A stretch of DNA of 10,251 nucleotides, from NCBI GenBank assembly GCA_036399695.1, contig DASWMP010000286.1, forward strand, positions 1-10,251. Reading direction: 5' to 3'. Shown here piece by piece: positions 1-6,113 of this stretch. Numbering within the stretch: position 1 is the first letter of the stretch; each line of letters opens with the position of its first letter. Under the pieces are notes generated by a model that saw nothing but the letters and a program-made list of their open reading frames with translations, searched no databases and was not told the DNA's origin. The stretch is from DASVEE01 sp036399695 (GTDB lineage: Bacteria; Acidobacteriota; Thermoanaerobaculia; Gp7-AA8). The position numbers and the translations under genes were made by a program.

Positions 1-11
1 ACCCGTATAAA

Positions 12-45
12 AGAGCGGTGGCGTGCGCCACCGCACTCCGAGATC
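12..45. repeat. Palindromic REP-like repeat, left copy
   Basis: This 34-bp element contains a perfect 9-bp stem, GCGGTGGCG at 15-23 and CGCCACCGC at 26-34, around a 2-base loop. The whole element, including the flanking arms, recurs as its reverse complement at 10218-10251 with a single mismatch in the loop. Location between genes, length and hairpin form fit a dispersed REP-like repeat. It lies about 100 bp upstream of the ABC-F gene. The genome-wide copy number cannot be judged from this window. Confidence 0.75.
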
Positions 46-146
46 GACGCCGCGGAAATGAACTGCCGCGACGGGGCGTTCCTCCCGCCACTGTGAAGCA
101 GAACGTCTGACATCGCCCGCCGCCCTTCGCGATCTCAGGAGTTCCC

Positions 147-488
147 ATGTCTACACTGCGTGCTTCGCAGCTCACCCATTCGTTCGGCGACATCACCATC
201 TTCGACGGTCTCGACCTCCAGCTCGACCGCGGCTGCACGGGCGTGGTCGGTGAGAACGGCAGCGGCAAGACGACGTTGCTGCGGATGATCGCCGGCGACC
301 TGCCGCCCGACGGCGGCTCGCTGACGGTCGACGGCCGGGTGCTGCTCGTCCCTCAATCCGTCGAGGTGATGACGGAGGCGATCGCCGCTTTCGCGGACGG
401 CGACGGCTACGCCCTGCGCGGCCGCCTCGGCCTGAAGGCGACGATGCTCGACCGCTGGCCGACGCTCTCCTCCGGCGCAAGTCCGTGA
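147..488 (+). CDS. ABC-F ATPase, N-terminal fragment (first ATP-binding domain, truncated)
   Basis: This encodes 113 residues that match the start of an ABC-F protein, a soluble twin-ATPase family that acts on ribosomes (antibiotic protection or translation factors). The ATG follows a good ribosome binding site, AGGAG at 137-141, five bases upstream. Walker A (GENGSGKT) is at residues 35-42 and the Q-loop (VPQ) ends at Q70. The signature motif begins as LSSG at 107-110, then the frame stops after three more residues. Walker B, the H-loop and the inter-domain linker are missing. The next frame, overlapping by GTGA, starts directly before a second Walker A, so the pair is best read as one ABC-F gene with an internal deletion of perhaps 150-200 codons plus a frame change. 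It cannot form a complete nucleotide-binding domain on its own and is probably a pseudogene remnant; a two-subunit arrangement is less likely. Confidence 0.8.
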   Translation: MSTLRASQLTHSFGDITIFDGLDLQLDRGCTGVVGENGSGKTTLLRMIAGDLPPDGGSLTVDGRVLLVPQSVEVMTEAIAAFADGDGYALRGRLGLKATMLDRWPTLSSGASP

Positions 489-955
489 CGCCGGTGGATC
501 GGATCCGCATCGCCGGCCCGAACGGCGCGGGGAAGACGACGCTGCTGCGCGCGCTCCTGGAGAACGCACGGGTCGAGGCGTCGAAGCTGTTGTACCTGCC
601 GCAGGAGTTGACGCTCGCGGAAGCGCGGACGCTGCTGGCGGAGGTGCTGGCGTTGCCTGCCGAGGAACAGGGGCGCGTGTTCTCGATCGTGGCGGCGCTG
701 GGAGTGGATCCGGCGCGGCTGCGGAGGTCGGCCTCCCCTTCTCCCGGCGAAGCGCGGAAGTTGATGATCGCGTCAGGCCTCGGCCGTCATGTGTGGGGCC
801 TGGTGCTCGATGAGCCGACGAATCATCTGGACCTCCCCTCCATCGAACGGCTGGAGGAGGCGTTGCGCGCCTACCCGGGCGCGATCGTGCTGGTGACGCA
901 TGACGAGGGGTTGGCCGCCGCCTGCACGGGCGTGACGTGGGAGGTGGCCGGGTGA
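485..955 (+). CDS. ABC-F ATPase, C-terminal fragment (complete second ATP-binding domain)
   Basis: This encodes 156 residues and carries a full set of ABC ATPase motifs. Walker A (GPNGAGKT) is at 11-18, the Q-loop (LPQ) ends at Q40, a signature variant (SPSPGE) is at 84-89, Walker B with catalytic Glu (GLVLDE) is at 105-110, the D-loop (NHLD) follows, and the switch histidine is H139 in VTHD. DEPTNHLD is typical of ABC-F proteins, not of transporters. The GTG start overlaps the previous stop as GTGA, so coupled translation is possible. The domain starts almost at Walker A and lacks the first beta strands that normally precede it, although readable codons (RRKSV) continue upstream in the same frame. 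That supports a deletion inside one ancestral gene. The downstream boundary is normal and leads into the hairpin repeats. Function: the remaining half of an ABC-F protein, activity doubtful. Confidence 0.8.
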   Translation: MTPVDRIRIAGPNGAGKTTLLRALLENARVEASKLLYLPQELTLAEARTLLAEVLALPAEEQGRVFSIVAALGVDPARLRRSASPSPGEARKLMIASGLGRHVWGLVLDEPTNHLDLPSIERLEEALRAYPGAIVLVTHDEGLAAACTGVTWEVAG

Positions 956-960
956 AAGAC

Positions 961-1095
961 GGGACAGACAAGAGTGTCTGTCCTACATTAGAAGCGGAGC
1001 ACCGCATACCTGAGATGGGACAGACAAGAGTGTCTGTCCTACATTGGAAGCGGAGCACCGCATCGCTGATGTGGGACAGACACTCTTGTCTGTCC
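961..1095. repeat. 56-bp tandem hairpin repeat, two direct copies plus one inverted copy
   Basis: Copies begin at 961 and 1017 with a 56-bp period. Each opens with a perfect 9-bp inverted repeat (GGACAGACA and TGTCTGTCC) around an AGAG loop, followed by a shared spacer containing GAAGCGGAGCACCGCAT. The third copy, 1073-1095, has the same stem but a CTCT loop and an ATGT just before it, so it is the reverse orientation. The array fills the 158-bp gap between the convergent ABC-F and DUF5916 genes. Strong hairpins between convergent genes could act as bidirectional terminators or mRNA 3'-end stabilisers, but no T-tract follows, so intrinsic termination is unproven. The arrangement resembles the mosaic REP clusters of other bacteria. 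Confidence 0.85.
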
Positions 1096-1113
1096 GGTGT
1101 AGCAGGGAACGCC

Positions 1114-3348
1114 CTACCGCTGGAAGGCGTAGCTCACTTTCAGGAAGATCTCCCTCCCCGTCTTGCGGAAGTCGCCTTCCTCGGCTGTCACTTCGCGGAG
1201 GTCGCCGCCGCCGAGGAAGAGGACGGTTTGCCAATTGAGCTTGTAGGCGAAGAGGAGTTGGGTGGCGAGGTTGCCGGAGTGTTGATCGAGCTCCGCTTCG
1301 GGGAGGTAGAGGTCGCGGTTGAAGTTGTTGCGGCGGTTCTGGACGATGGCGCGGACGAACATCTTGGTGTTGAAGGTGTAGGTCGCGCGGAGGCGCTCGA
1401 TCTGGGACGTGAAGAGGTGGCCTTCGTCGACATTCAGAAAACGCACGCCGCTGGTGAGGGCGAGTTGGAGGTGGTTGGTCGGGCGGAGGGTGCCGGTGAG
1501 GTTGATGTCGGCACCTTCGCCGAGGCGGTTCCTGATGAAGTCCACTTCCTCCCCTACCCAGCCGCTGAGGGCGATGCGGGTGAACTTCTTCGACGGGGAC
1601 ATCTCGGCCTGGTAGTAGAAGCGGTCGCGGGCGAAGACGTCGTTGCCGCTGCGAACCGCATCCTGGGCGACGCGGAAGCGCCAGAAGGAGCGGTAGCGGC
1701 CGTCCATGGCCACACCTGCGGAGAAGGTGCGGAACAGGAGGTCACCCTCCTGGCTGGCCTCGTACGAGCCGAAGCCGAACGCGCGCACGCGGTTGAACCA
1801 TCCCTTCGGCCGCCACGTGTAGCCGCCCTCGGCGAAGTTCGAGCGGAAGTCGACCTGCGGGACGAAGCCGTTGTCGGCGCGGAAGTCTGCGCCGTAGTCC
1901 TTGTACTCCGTGTAGAAGTCGACCTTTTCGGACGAGTAGGTGTACCAGGCGAAGCCGGCGTGGCCGCGCAAGGTGCGGCCGTCCCATTCCGAGGCGAGCA
2001 ACGGCCGGTTGGGCGTCTCGGTGTCGCTGAAGAGGAGCTGCGCCGTGAGGGTGTGCCGGTCGCCGCGGCGCCATTGGGCATCGGGGCCGAAGACGCGGTT
2101 GTGCGAGCCGCCTTCGGTCTCGCGCGTCGTGGCGAGGAAGCCGACGTTCGACAGGCCGAGGTCGCGGCGCAGACGGCCGACGACGACGGTGGACTCGAGA
2201 TCCTGATCGACGAAATTGGATTCAGTCGCGGACGGCAGGATCACCGAGCCGCCGCCGCGGTCCTGCGCCACGAGCATGGTGTACGAGTTGCCGGCGAACT
2301 TGCCGGTGCTGCGCAGTCCCCAGCGGGGTGAGGTGATGGTGCGGGTGTAGACGGCCTGGATCGGGGTGCTGAACAACTCGATGCCTTCGAGGAAGAACGG
2401 CCGCTTCTCGGAGACGAAGACGGCGAAGCGTTCGTTAGTCGTGATGGTGGCGACGTCCGACTCGATCTGCGAAAAGTCGGGGTTCAGCGTGGCGTCGATG
2501 GCGGTGTCGGCGTTGGGCGTCCACTTCAGGTCGAACCCGGCGTCGACGCCGACCGGGCGGGTGATGAAGCGGCTCGTGGCGGGCGGGCCGCCGGGCACCG
2601 CCGGGATGGTGTGCAGCTCGCCGGACGAGCGCGACGTGAAGTACGGCGCGGCGACGATGTTGCCGCCGGACGGGAGCCCGGTGAGGCCGCCGATTTTCTG
2701 CATGTTGCAGACGAAGCAGTTGCCGCCGCGCGGCAGTCTGTTGGTGAAGATCTGGTAGCGCCGGTCGCGCGGCATGTTGCGGTAGAGGGTGATGCCCCAG
2801 GTCTGCGGGCCATCGCCGTAGCGCAACGAGGAGAACGGGACGCGGAGCTCGGCCGTCCAGCCACGGTCGTGGATCTTCGTGGCGGAGTCCCAGAAGTAGT
2901 CGGGCGAGGAATCCTCGTTGCCGGCGGCGTCGTCGAGGACGGCGTCGAACTGGGTGCCGCGCGCGGTGACGAAGAGCTCGAGGCCGGTCTTGCCGTCGTT
3001 ACGGGTGTCGAGGATGACGCCGGCGAAGTCGTCGTCGCTGCCGCGGATGGCGTCGTGGTCGGAGTAAGGAGCGCGGATCTGCTTCGGATCGGGATCGAGC
3101 ATGTCGATGGCGACGTAGAAGAAGCGGTCGTCATACGTGACGTAGCCGACGGTCTTGACCTTCGGCTCGACGTTGTCGCCGGGGTTGGTCTCGTACCAGG
3201 TGTCGAAGCGCGCCGCCGACTGCCAGGCCGCATCCGAGAGGTCGCCGTCGACCGTGATCGGAGCGGAGGTGCGGGGGATGTTGACGGGGGCGGCGATGAG
3301 GGGGAGCGGCAACAGCAGGAACAGGAGCAGAGCCCATCGGTTACGCAT
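1114..3348 (-). CDS. DUF5916 family outer-membrane protein with CBM9-like N-terminal domain
   Basis: This is a 744-residue exported protein. The signal peptide is residues 1-20 (RNR then a long leucine-rich core, IAA near the cleavage site). Residues about 25-205 resemble a family 9 carbohydrate-binding-like beta sandwich, with the characteristic ITVDGDLSDAAW at 31-42. The remainder fits DUF5916, a predicted outer-membrane beta-barrel: alternating aromatic strands, LDQHSGN and QLLFAYKLNWQT late in the chain, an FLGGGD turn, and a terminal strand ending KVSYAFQR. A CxxC pair (C211, C214) follows the CBM-like domain. DUF5916 proteins are common in Acidobacteriota and Bacteroidota; their substrate is not established, although glycan or peptide uptake at the surface is often assumed. 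The ATG at 3348 is chosen because the signal peptide begins there; the open frame runs upstream to 3663 through low-complexity repeat DNA that is not protein-like. No strong Shine-Dalgarno is visible. The stop lies 18 bp from the inverted hairpin copy. Confidence 0.88.
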   Translation of the reverse strand: MRNRWALLLFLLLPLPLIAAPVNIPRTSAPITVDGDLSDAAWQSAARFDTWYETNPGDNVEPKVKTVGYVTYDDRFFYVAIDMLDPDPKQIRAPYSDHDAIRGSDDDFAGVILDTRNDGKTGLELFVTARGTQFDAVLDDAAGNEDSSPDYFWDSATKIHDRGWTAELRVPFSSLRYGDGPQTWGITLYRNMPRDRRYQIFTNRLPRGGNCFVCNMQKIGGLTGLPSGGNIVAAPYFTSRSSGELHTIPAVPGGPPATSRFITRPVGVDAGFDLKWTPNADTAIDATLNPDFSQIESDVATITTNERFAVFVSEKRPFFLEGIELFSTPIQAVYTRTITSPRWGLRSTGKFAGNSYTMLVAQDRGGGSVILPSATESNFVDQDLESTVVVGRLRRDLGLSNVGFLATTRETEGGSHNRVFGPDAQWRRGDRHTLTAQLLFSDTETPNRPLLASEWDGRTLRGHAGFAWYTYSSEKVDFYTEYKDYGADFRADNGFVPQVDFRSNFAEGGYTWRPKGWFNRVRAFGFGSYEASQEGDLLFRTFSAGVAMDGRYRSFWRFRVAQDAVRSGNDVFARDRFYYQAEMSPSKKFTRIALSGWVGEEVDFIRNRLGEGADINLTGTLRPTNHLQLALTSGVRFLNVDEGHLFTSQIERLRATYTFNTKMFVRAIVQNRRNNFNRDLYLPEAELDQHSGNLATQLLFAYKLNWQTVLFLGGGDLREVTAEEGDFRKTGREIFLKVSYAFQR

Positions 3349-3421
3349 GTACGACAGAGTTCGTAGCGAGTGACCGCGCGTTGCGTCACGGGTGTTAAGG
3401 ATTGGTGAAGACTGGGGATCA

Positions 3422-3500
3422 GGGCTCGGGGCTCGGGGCTCGGTGGGGGTCAGACCCGAGGTCTGGGGGCGTGCTCGTTGTCCGTTGCTCGTTGTCCGTG
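3422..3500. repeat. GGGCTCG x3 and a 14-bp x2 tandem repeat
   Basis: Three perfect copies of GGGCTCG occupy 3422-3442. After a small CAGACC/GGTCTG hairpin, two near-identical 14-base units starting GCTCGTTGTCCGT occupy 3473-3486 and 3487-3500, differing only in the last base. Such runs expand and contract by slipped replication. Confidence 0.8.
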
Positions 3501-3527
3501 GTGCGCTGGTTGAGCGAGGCGGACGCT

Positions 3528-3604
3528 CCGTCTCTCGATGTGAAAAGCCGTGTCTGGAGATGAAAATCCATCTCTGGAACCGGAAATCTCCGTCTCGGAC
3601 AGGG
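3528..3604. repeat. Degenerate 20-22 bp tandem repeat, about 3.5 units
   Basis: Units start at 3528, 3548, 3568 and 3590. Each begins CCGTCTC or a close variant (CCGTGTC, CCATCTC), and the first three end in a GAAAA or GGAAA run. The first three units share roughly two thirds of their positions by eye. The spacing of two helical turns is suggestive of protein binding, but diverged microsatellite-like DNA is an equally simple reading. Confidence 0.6.
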
Positions 3605-3667
3605 AGGCTTGACCGGGGTATCGGCGCACTCGATGGGCGTCGAGCGGCCGGGCTTCCGCCCAACCGC

Positions 3668-3709
3668 CCAACTGCCTACCGCCAACTGCCTACCGCCAAC
3701 TGCCTACTC
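3668..3709. repeat. 14-bp tandem repeat x3 at the 3' end of the Cys/His-rich gene
   Basis: Units of CCAACTGCCTACCG occupy 3668-3681 and 3682-3695 exactly, and 3696-3709 with the last two bases changed. The array begins only five bases past the stop codon of the minus-strand gene at 3715-4248, so it lies in that gene's 3' untranslated region. Confidence 0.85.
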
Positions 3710-3714
3710 CGGCG

Positions 3715-4248
3715 CTAGCACGCGTGCTCGATGATGACCAACTGGGGCATCTTCGAGCGCTGCTTGGCGCGGTACGACATGTAACGGCCGATCAGTCCGA
3801 TGACGAGACCGGTGCCGCCGGCGATGCCTGCCCATTTCATCGGGCTGGTGCGCATCGACGTCTGCATGGTCGCGTACTGGATTTTGGCTTCGCTTTGCGC
3901 TTCGATCATCGTGCGGTTGGCGACGACGCGGCTCTCGGCGAGTTTTTCGTTCACGTTGGCTTTGACCGACGCCATCGTGCTGTTGAGGTTCGACTTCATC
4001 TCGGCCATCTTGACGCTCGCCTGCTCCTTCACGGTTTCGGCCGTGGTGAGCGCGCGCGCCTTCAGGTCGTCGACTTTCGATTTCAGTCCGCCGTTGGTTT
4101 CGAGATTGGTGTGATCGTGATGGTGGTGGTGCTCATGCGACATCGCACAGCCGCAGGGCATGACCTCGCCCGCGACCGGCATGTTGAACGACGCCGATTC
4201 GACTTCGTAGCCGCTCGGCAGCACGTCGGAAGTGCGGTTGATATCCAT
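3715..4248 (-). CDS. Small Cys/His-rich protein with amphipathic helices and C-terminal membrane anchor (ElaB/YqjD/DUF883-like)
   Basis: This is a 177-residue protein. It has no N-terminal signal peptide. A metal-binding-looking segment at 32-46 contains CGC, then HEHHHHHDH (C32, C34, H38, H40-44, H46). Residues about 55-130 form a long charged helix rich in Lys, Ala, Glu and Met, probably coiled coil or membrane-associated. A single glycine-rich transmembrane segment at about 138-156 (AGIAGGTGLVIGLIG) is followed by a basic stretch (YRAKQRSK) and a terminal cysteine (C177). Helix plus glycine-zipper tail anchor resembles the ElaB/YqjD/DUF883 proteins, which bind ribosomes or membranes in stationary phase in enterics, but those lack the Cys/His segment; the relation is by architecture only. 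The ATG at 4248 has a strong ribosome binding site (GGAGG at 4257-4261, eight bases away). Metal binding and a stress role are inference. Confidence 0.75.
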   Translation of the reverse strand: MDINRTSDVLPSGYEVESASFNMPVAGEVMPCGCAMSHEHHHHHDHTNLETNGGLKSKVDDLKARALTTAETVKEQASVKMAEMKSNLNSTMASVKANVNEKLAESRVVANRTMIEAQSEAKIQYATMQTSMRTSPMKWAGIAGGTGLVIGLIGRYMSYRAKQRSKMPQLVIIEHAC

Positions 4249-4274
4249 TCTGTATTCCTCCCTTTCGACAGCAC

Positions 4275-4303
4275 TTATTAGTATTGCGAGGGAGGTGCCA
4301 CAA
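4275..4303 (-). promoter_or_regulatory. Possible sigma-70 type promoter for the Cys/His-rich gene
   Basis: Read on the minus strand, TTGTGG at 4303-4298 is followed after 17 bases by TAATAA at 4280-4275, in an AT-rich patch that stands out from the GC-rich surroundings. It lies 26 bases upstream of the ATG at 4248. Both boxes match the consensus only partly (three of six each), so this is a candidate resting mainly on spacing, composition and position. Confidence 0.3.
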
Positions 4304-4323
4304 CTGATAGGAAAGGCAGGACT

Positions 4324-5103
4324 TTACGGCCGGGCCACAACATAAACCGGCACCCGCCTGTCCCCCTCCACCACCGCCGGTTGAGGCTGACGGTTGAGGT
4401 AGAGCTGCACGGATGGGCCGCCGTCGAAAAGCATGGCATCGCGGCACTGCAGTTTCGTGGCGGCGAGGTCGACCATCTGCCAGACGTCGAACAGGCTCTC
4501 GTGCGGTGTGGCGAAGAAGATGACGCGCTCTTCCGCGTCGATGCAGACGCCGGCGCGGAGGTCGCCGCGGGCGCGGGCCACCTGGTTCTTCTGGCCATCG
4601 ACGACCAGCCTCGGTCCGGCCTGCACGCCGAACACGGCGTCGCCGCGCTGCTTGTCCCAGTCGGGGGCGCGGACGATGCCGGGCTTGCCGTTTTTGTCGA
4701 CGAAGAAGACGGCCTGCCAGGAGACGTTGTGCATCGGGTTCAGCTCGCGCGCGTCGGACATCACCACGCCGAGGGGCTTGCCGTCGGTGTCGAAGAAATT
4801 GGCGTTGATGCCGAAGGAGCCAGTGCCCCCGGCCACCGTGCGGGCGTCGCTGCCGGACTGGATGACGGCCTCGAGCTTCACCTTTTTCGGATCGATGCGC
4901 ACGAGGTGCAGCGCGAACTCCTCGGGAGTGCAATCGAGCATGCGGTACTCGATGCCGTTGCCGGCGGGCGTCCAGTCGTTGACGCAGGCGATGGGGGCGA
5001 CGGGCTGCCACTCCGGATCCTTCTTCTGCGCCTCCGGCTCGGCGTCCTTGACGCGGGCACAGGCGAGCGAAGAGAGCAGCAGCAGAACGGCCAGGAGTCT
5101 CAC
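4324..5103 (-). CDS. Exported phosphodiester glycosidase-like protein (NAGPA/DUF2233 type)
   Basis: With the GTG start chosen here the protein has 259 residues. The N-terminus (RLLAVLLLLSSLACA) is a signal peptide; the Cys may be a weak lipobox (SLAC) or the site may be signal peptidase I after ACA. The body shows the hallmarks of the phosphodiester glycosidase family, named after the enzyme that uncovers mannose-6-phosphate: GINANFF at 98-104, QAGPRLV at 161-167, RAGVCID at 183-189, and the conserved LFDGGPSVQ at 225-233. Bacterial members act outside the cytoplasm on glycan phosphodiesters or exopolysaccharide, but the substrate here is unknown. A TTG start at 5121 would add six residues; GTG at 5103 is preferred because it places the hydrophobic core right after MR. 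No clear ribosome binding site supports either. The gene lies 75 bp upstream of the Cys/His-rich gene on the same strand and is divergent from the SNase-like gene. Confidence 0.82.
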   Translation of the reverse strand: MRLLAVLLLLSSLACARVKDAEPEAQKKDPEWQPVAPIACVNDWTPAGNGIEYRMLDCTPEEFALHLVRIDPKKVKLEAVIQSGSDARTVAGGTGSFGINANFFDTDGKPLGVVMSDARELNPMHNVSWQAVFFVDKNGKPGIVRAPDWDKQRGDAVFGVQAGPRLVVDGQKNQVARARGDLRAGVCIDAEERVIFFATPHESLFDVWQMVDLAATKLQCRDAMLFDGGPSVQLYLNRQPQPAVVEGDRRVPVYVVARP

Positions 5104-5260
5104 GCCCTGCGCGCGAGGCAAACGGAGTGCCGGGTCGCGATGCCGCGTCGACCCTTCGTGACGCTTGCCTCACCGCGGGCGGCGGTGCTACCTTCTACTT
5201 CTCCACTCCGACCGCTCTTCCGCGGCACGCTCCCAATCCATCCGGCACCACGCAAGCATA

Positions 5261-5686
5261 ATGAAAGCATTGATTCTGCTCGTCGTCATGGCGCGGGTGA
5301 CGGCTGTCTCGGAGAACGCCACCCTGATCGTGGAGAGAGACGCGAAGAGCGTCGAGGTGAAGCTGGCCGGGGTCGAGATCACGGACCTGCTCGGCGCGCG
5401 TGAGCTGCTGCAGTGGAGCGTCGTCCGTTCATGGGTGATGCTGGAGGGAACGGACGCACAGGCGTACGTCTACCGCTCCCCCGACGCCATGTTCGTCAAC
5501 CGCGAGCTCGTGGAGCGCGGTTACGCCCGGGCAACGCTGGCCGGGATCGAGAAGCCGTTGACGGTGCCGGTGACGTATCACGGGCAACTGCAGCTCGGCC
5601 CGCGTCCGACGGTCAAAACCGCTGCACCGGCACCTCGACCGCGAACTGGCTCTCGTACGTCGCGCCCCCCAGCAAAGAAACGCTGA
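5261..5686 (+). CDS. Exported protein with degenerate SNase (thermonuclease)-like domain
   Basis: This encodes 141 residues with the ATG at 5261, where a signal peptide starts (MKALILLVVMARVTA). The open frame extends upstream to 5165 but that part is arginine/serine-rich and not protein-like. Residues about 22-93 resemble the staphylococcal nuclease OB-fold: EVKLAGVEI corresponds to the strand that normally reads VRLxGIDxPE, and AYVYRSPDAMFVNRELVERGYARAT at 68-92 corresponds to the AYVY...NxxLVxxGYA region. The catalytic Arg and Glu of the first motif and the Arg that should precede AYVY are absent, so nuclease activity is unlikely; a binding role in the periplasm is possible. The tail (118-141) is proline-, arginine- and lysine-rich and is encoded in DNA that also encodes, on the other strand, the end of the lipoprotein gene. 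Assignment rests on the C-terminal motif. Confidence 0.65.
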   Translation: MKALILLVVMARVTAVSENATLIVERDAKSVEVKLAGVEITDLLGARELLQWSVVRSWVMLEGTDAQAYVYRSPDAMFVNRELVERGYARATLAGIEKPLTVPVTYHGQLQLGPRPTVKTAAPAPRPRTGSRTSRPPAKKR

Positions 5687-6074
5687 CCGAGACGACGGCG
5701 GTAGGTCTTTCGTTGTCCCGCATCCGGCGGCGCTCCTCGCCACGGGTGCGGACGCGGAAGACCTCCGCCTTCCCTTCCTCGATGACTTCGTTCGGGCCGA
5801 CCTGGGCCCGGTCGATGACAAAGACCGAGTCGTTGCCGAAGGGGCGCACGACGACCTTCGTCACGGTGATGTCGGCGTCGGAGTTGTTGCTGACCTCGAC
5901 GAGGAACGTCAGCTCACTCGCCGTCGGCAGCGGTTTCTCCAGGCCGACCAGCTCGATCGTGACGTCGCTGCCGCCGGCGCTGGCGTCGATCGTCTCTTCT
6001 TCGATGAAGCCGTCGTTCGAGGCGCAACCGGCCATCAGCGGAAGGAGGAGCAGCAGGACGAGAGTGAAGCGCAT
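5613..6074 (-). CDS. Small lipoprotein with predicted Ig/LEA14-like beta-sandwich
   Basis: This encodes 153 residues. The signal peptide ends in LPLMAGC with the lipid-modified cysteine at position 17. After an acidic, glycine/serine-rich linker, residues about 37-150 alternate hydrophobic and polar positions as a beta-sandwich would: VTIELVGLEKPL, LTFLVEVSNNSDADITVTKV, then PTAVVSVSVSLLGGATYESQFAVEVPV near the end. The phrase about non-identical tissue (VEVSNNSDADI) resembles LEA14-like/CARDB-like domains, but I cannot name the family. A modest ribosome binding site (AAAGAG) precedes the ATG. It follows the YkgJ-family gene by 39 bp on the same strand, so co-transcription is likely. Its last 74 bp overlap the convergent SNase-like gene. 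Confidence 0.75.
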   Translation of the reverse strand: MRFTLVLLLLLPLMAGCASNDGFIEEETIDASAGGSDVTIELVGLEKPLPTASELTFLVEVSNNSDADITVTKVVVRPFGNDSVFVIDRAQVGPNEVIEEGKAEVFRVRTRGEERRRMRDNERPTAVVSVSVSLLGGATYESQFAVEVPVQRF

Positions 6075-6113
6075 GCTCTTTCATACAGCAAGCGCGTGCC
6101 GCCGTCGAAGGAA

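Larger units (their letters stand above)
3349..3714. other. Gene-free stretch of mixed short tandem repeats
   Basis: I see no credible gene in these 366 bp between two minus-strand genes. Open frames crossing it on both strands give low-complexity translations without family resemblance. The stretch is built from several unrelated repeats: 7 bp x3 at 3422-3442, 14 bp x2 at 3473-3500, a degenerate 20-22 bp repeat at 3528-3604, and 14 bp x3 at 3668-3709. A short hairpin (CAGACC at 3451-3456, GGTCTG at 3460-3465) lies between the first two. The promoter of the DUF5916 gene should lie in the 3349-3420 part, but I cannot identify one. Confidence 0.75.

Noticed and set aside
961..1095. CRISPR array reading of the 56-bp repeats
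   Set aside because: Only two direct copies plus one inverted; the spacers are nearly the same and the hairpin stem has no variable spacers between repeats, and no cas gene is present.
937..2331. Long plus-strand open frame of 464 codons
   Set aside because: It is antisense to the DUF5916 gene; its valine/glutamate/alanine-rich translation is typical of the shadow of a GC-rich gene and it starts in the hairpin repeats.
3349..3663. N-terminal extension of the DUF5916 frame by 105 codons
   Set aside because: The extension reads through the tandem repeats, is arginine/proline/serine-rich and lies ahead of a clean signal peptide starting at 3348.
4133..5173. Minus-strand open frame of 346 codons across the phosphodiester glycosidase and Cys/His-rich genes
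   Set aside because: It runs out of frame over both recognised genes, and its translation is arginine-rich without domain resemblance.
5171..5187. Small hairpin CACCGC/GCGGTG in the divergent intergenic region
   Set aside because: A six-base GC stem is expected by chance at this base composition, and no T-tract or repeat copy accompanies it; no promoter could be placed between 5104 and 5260 either.
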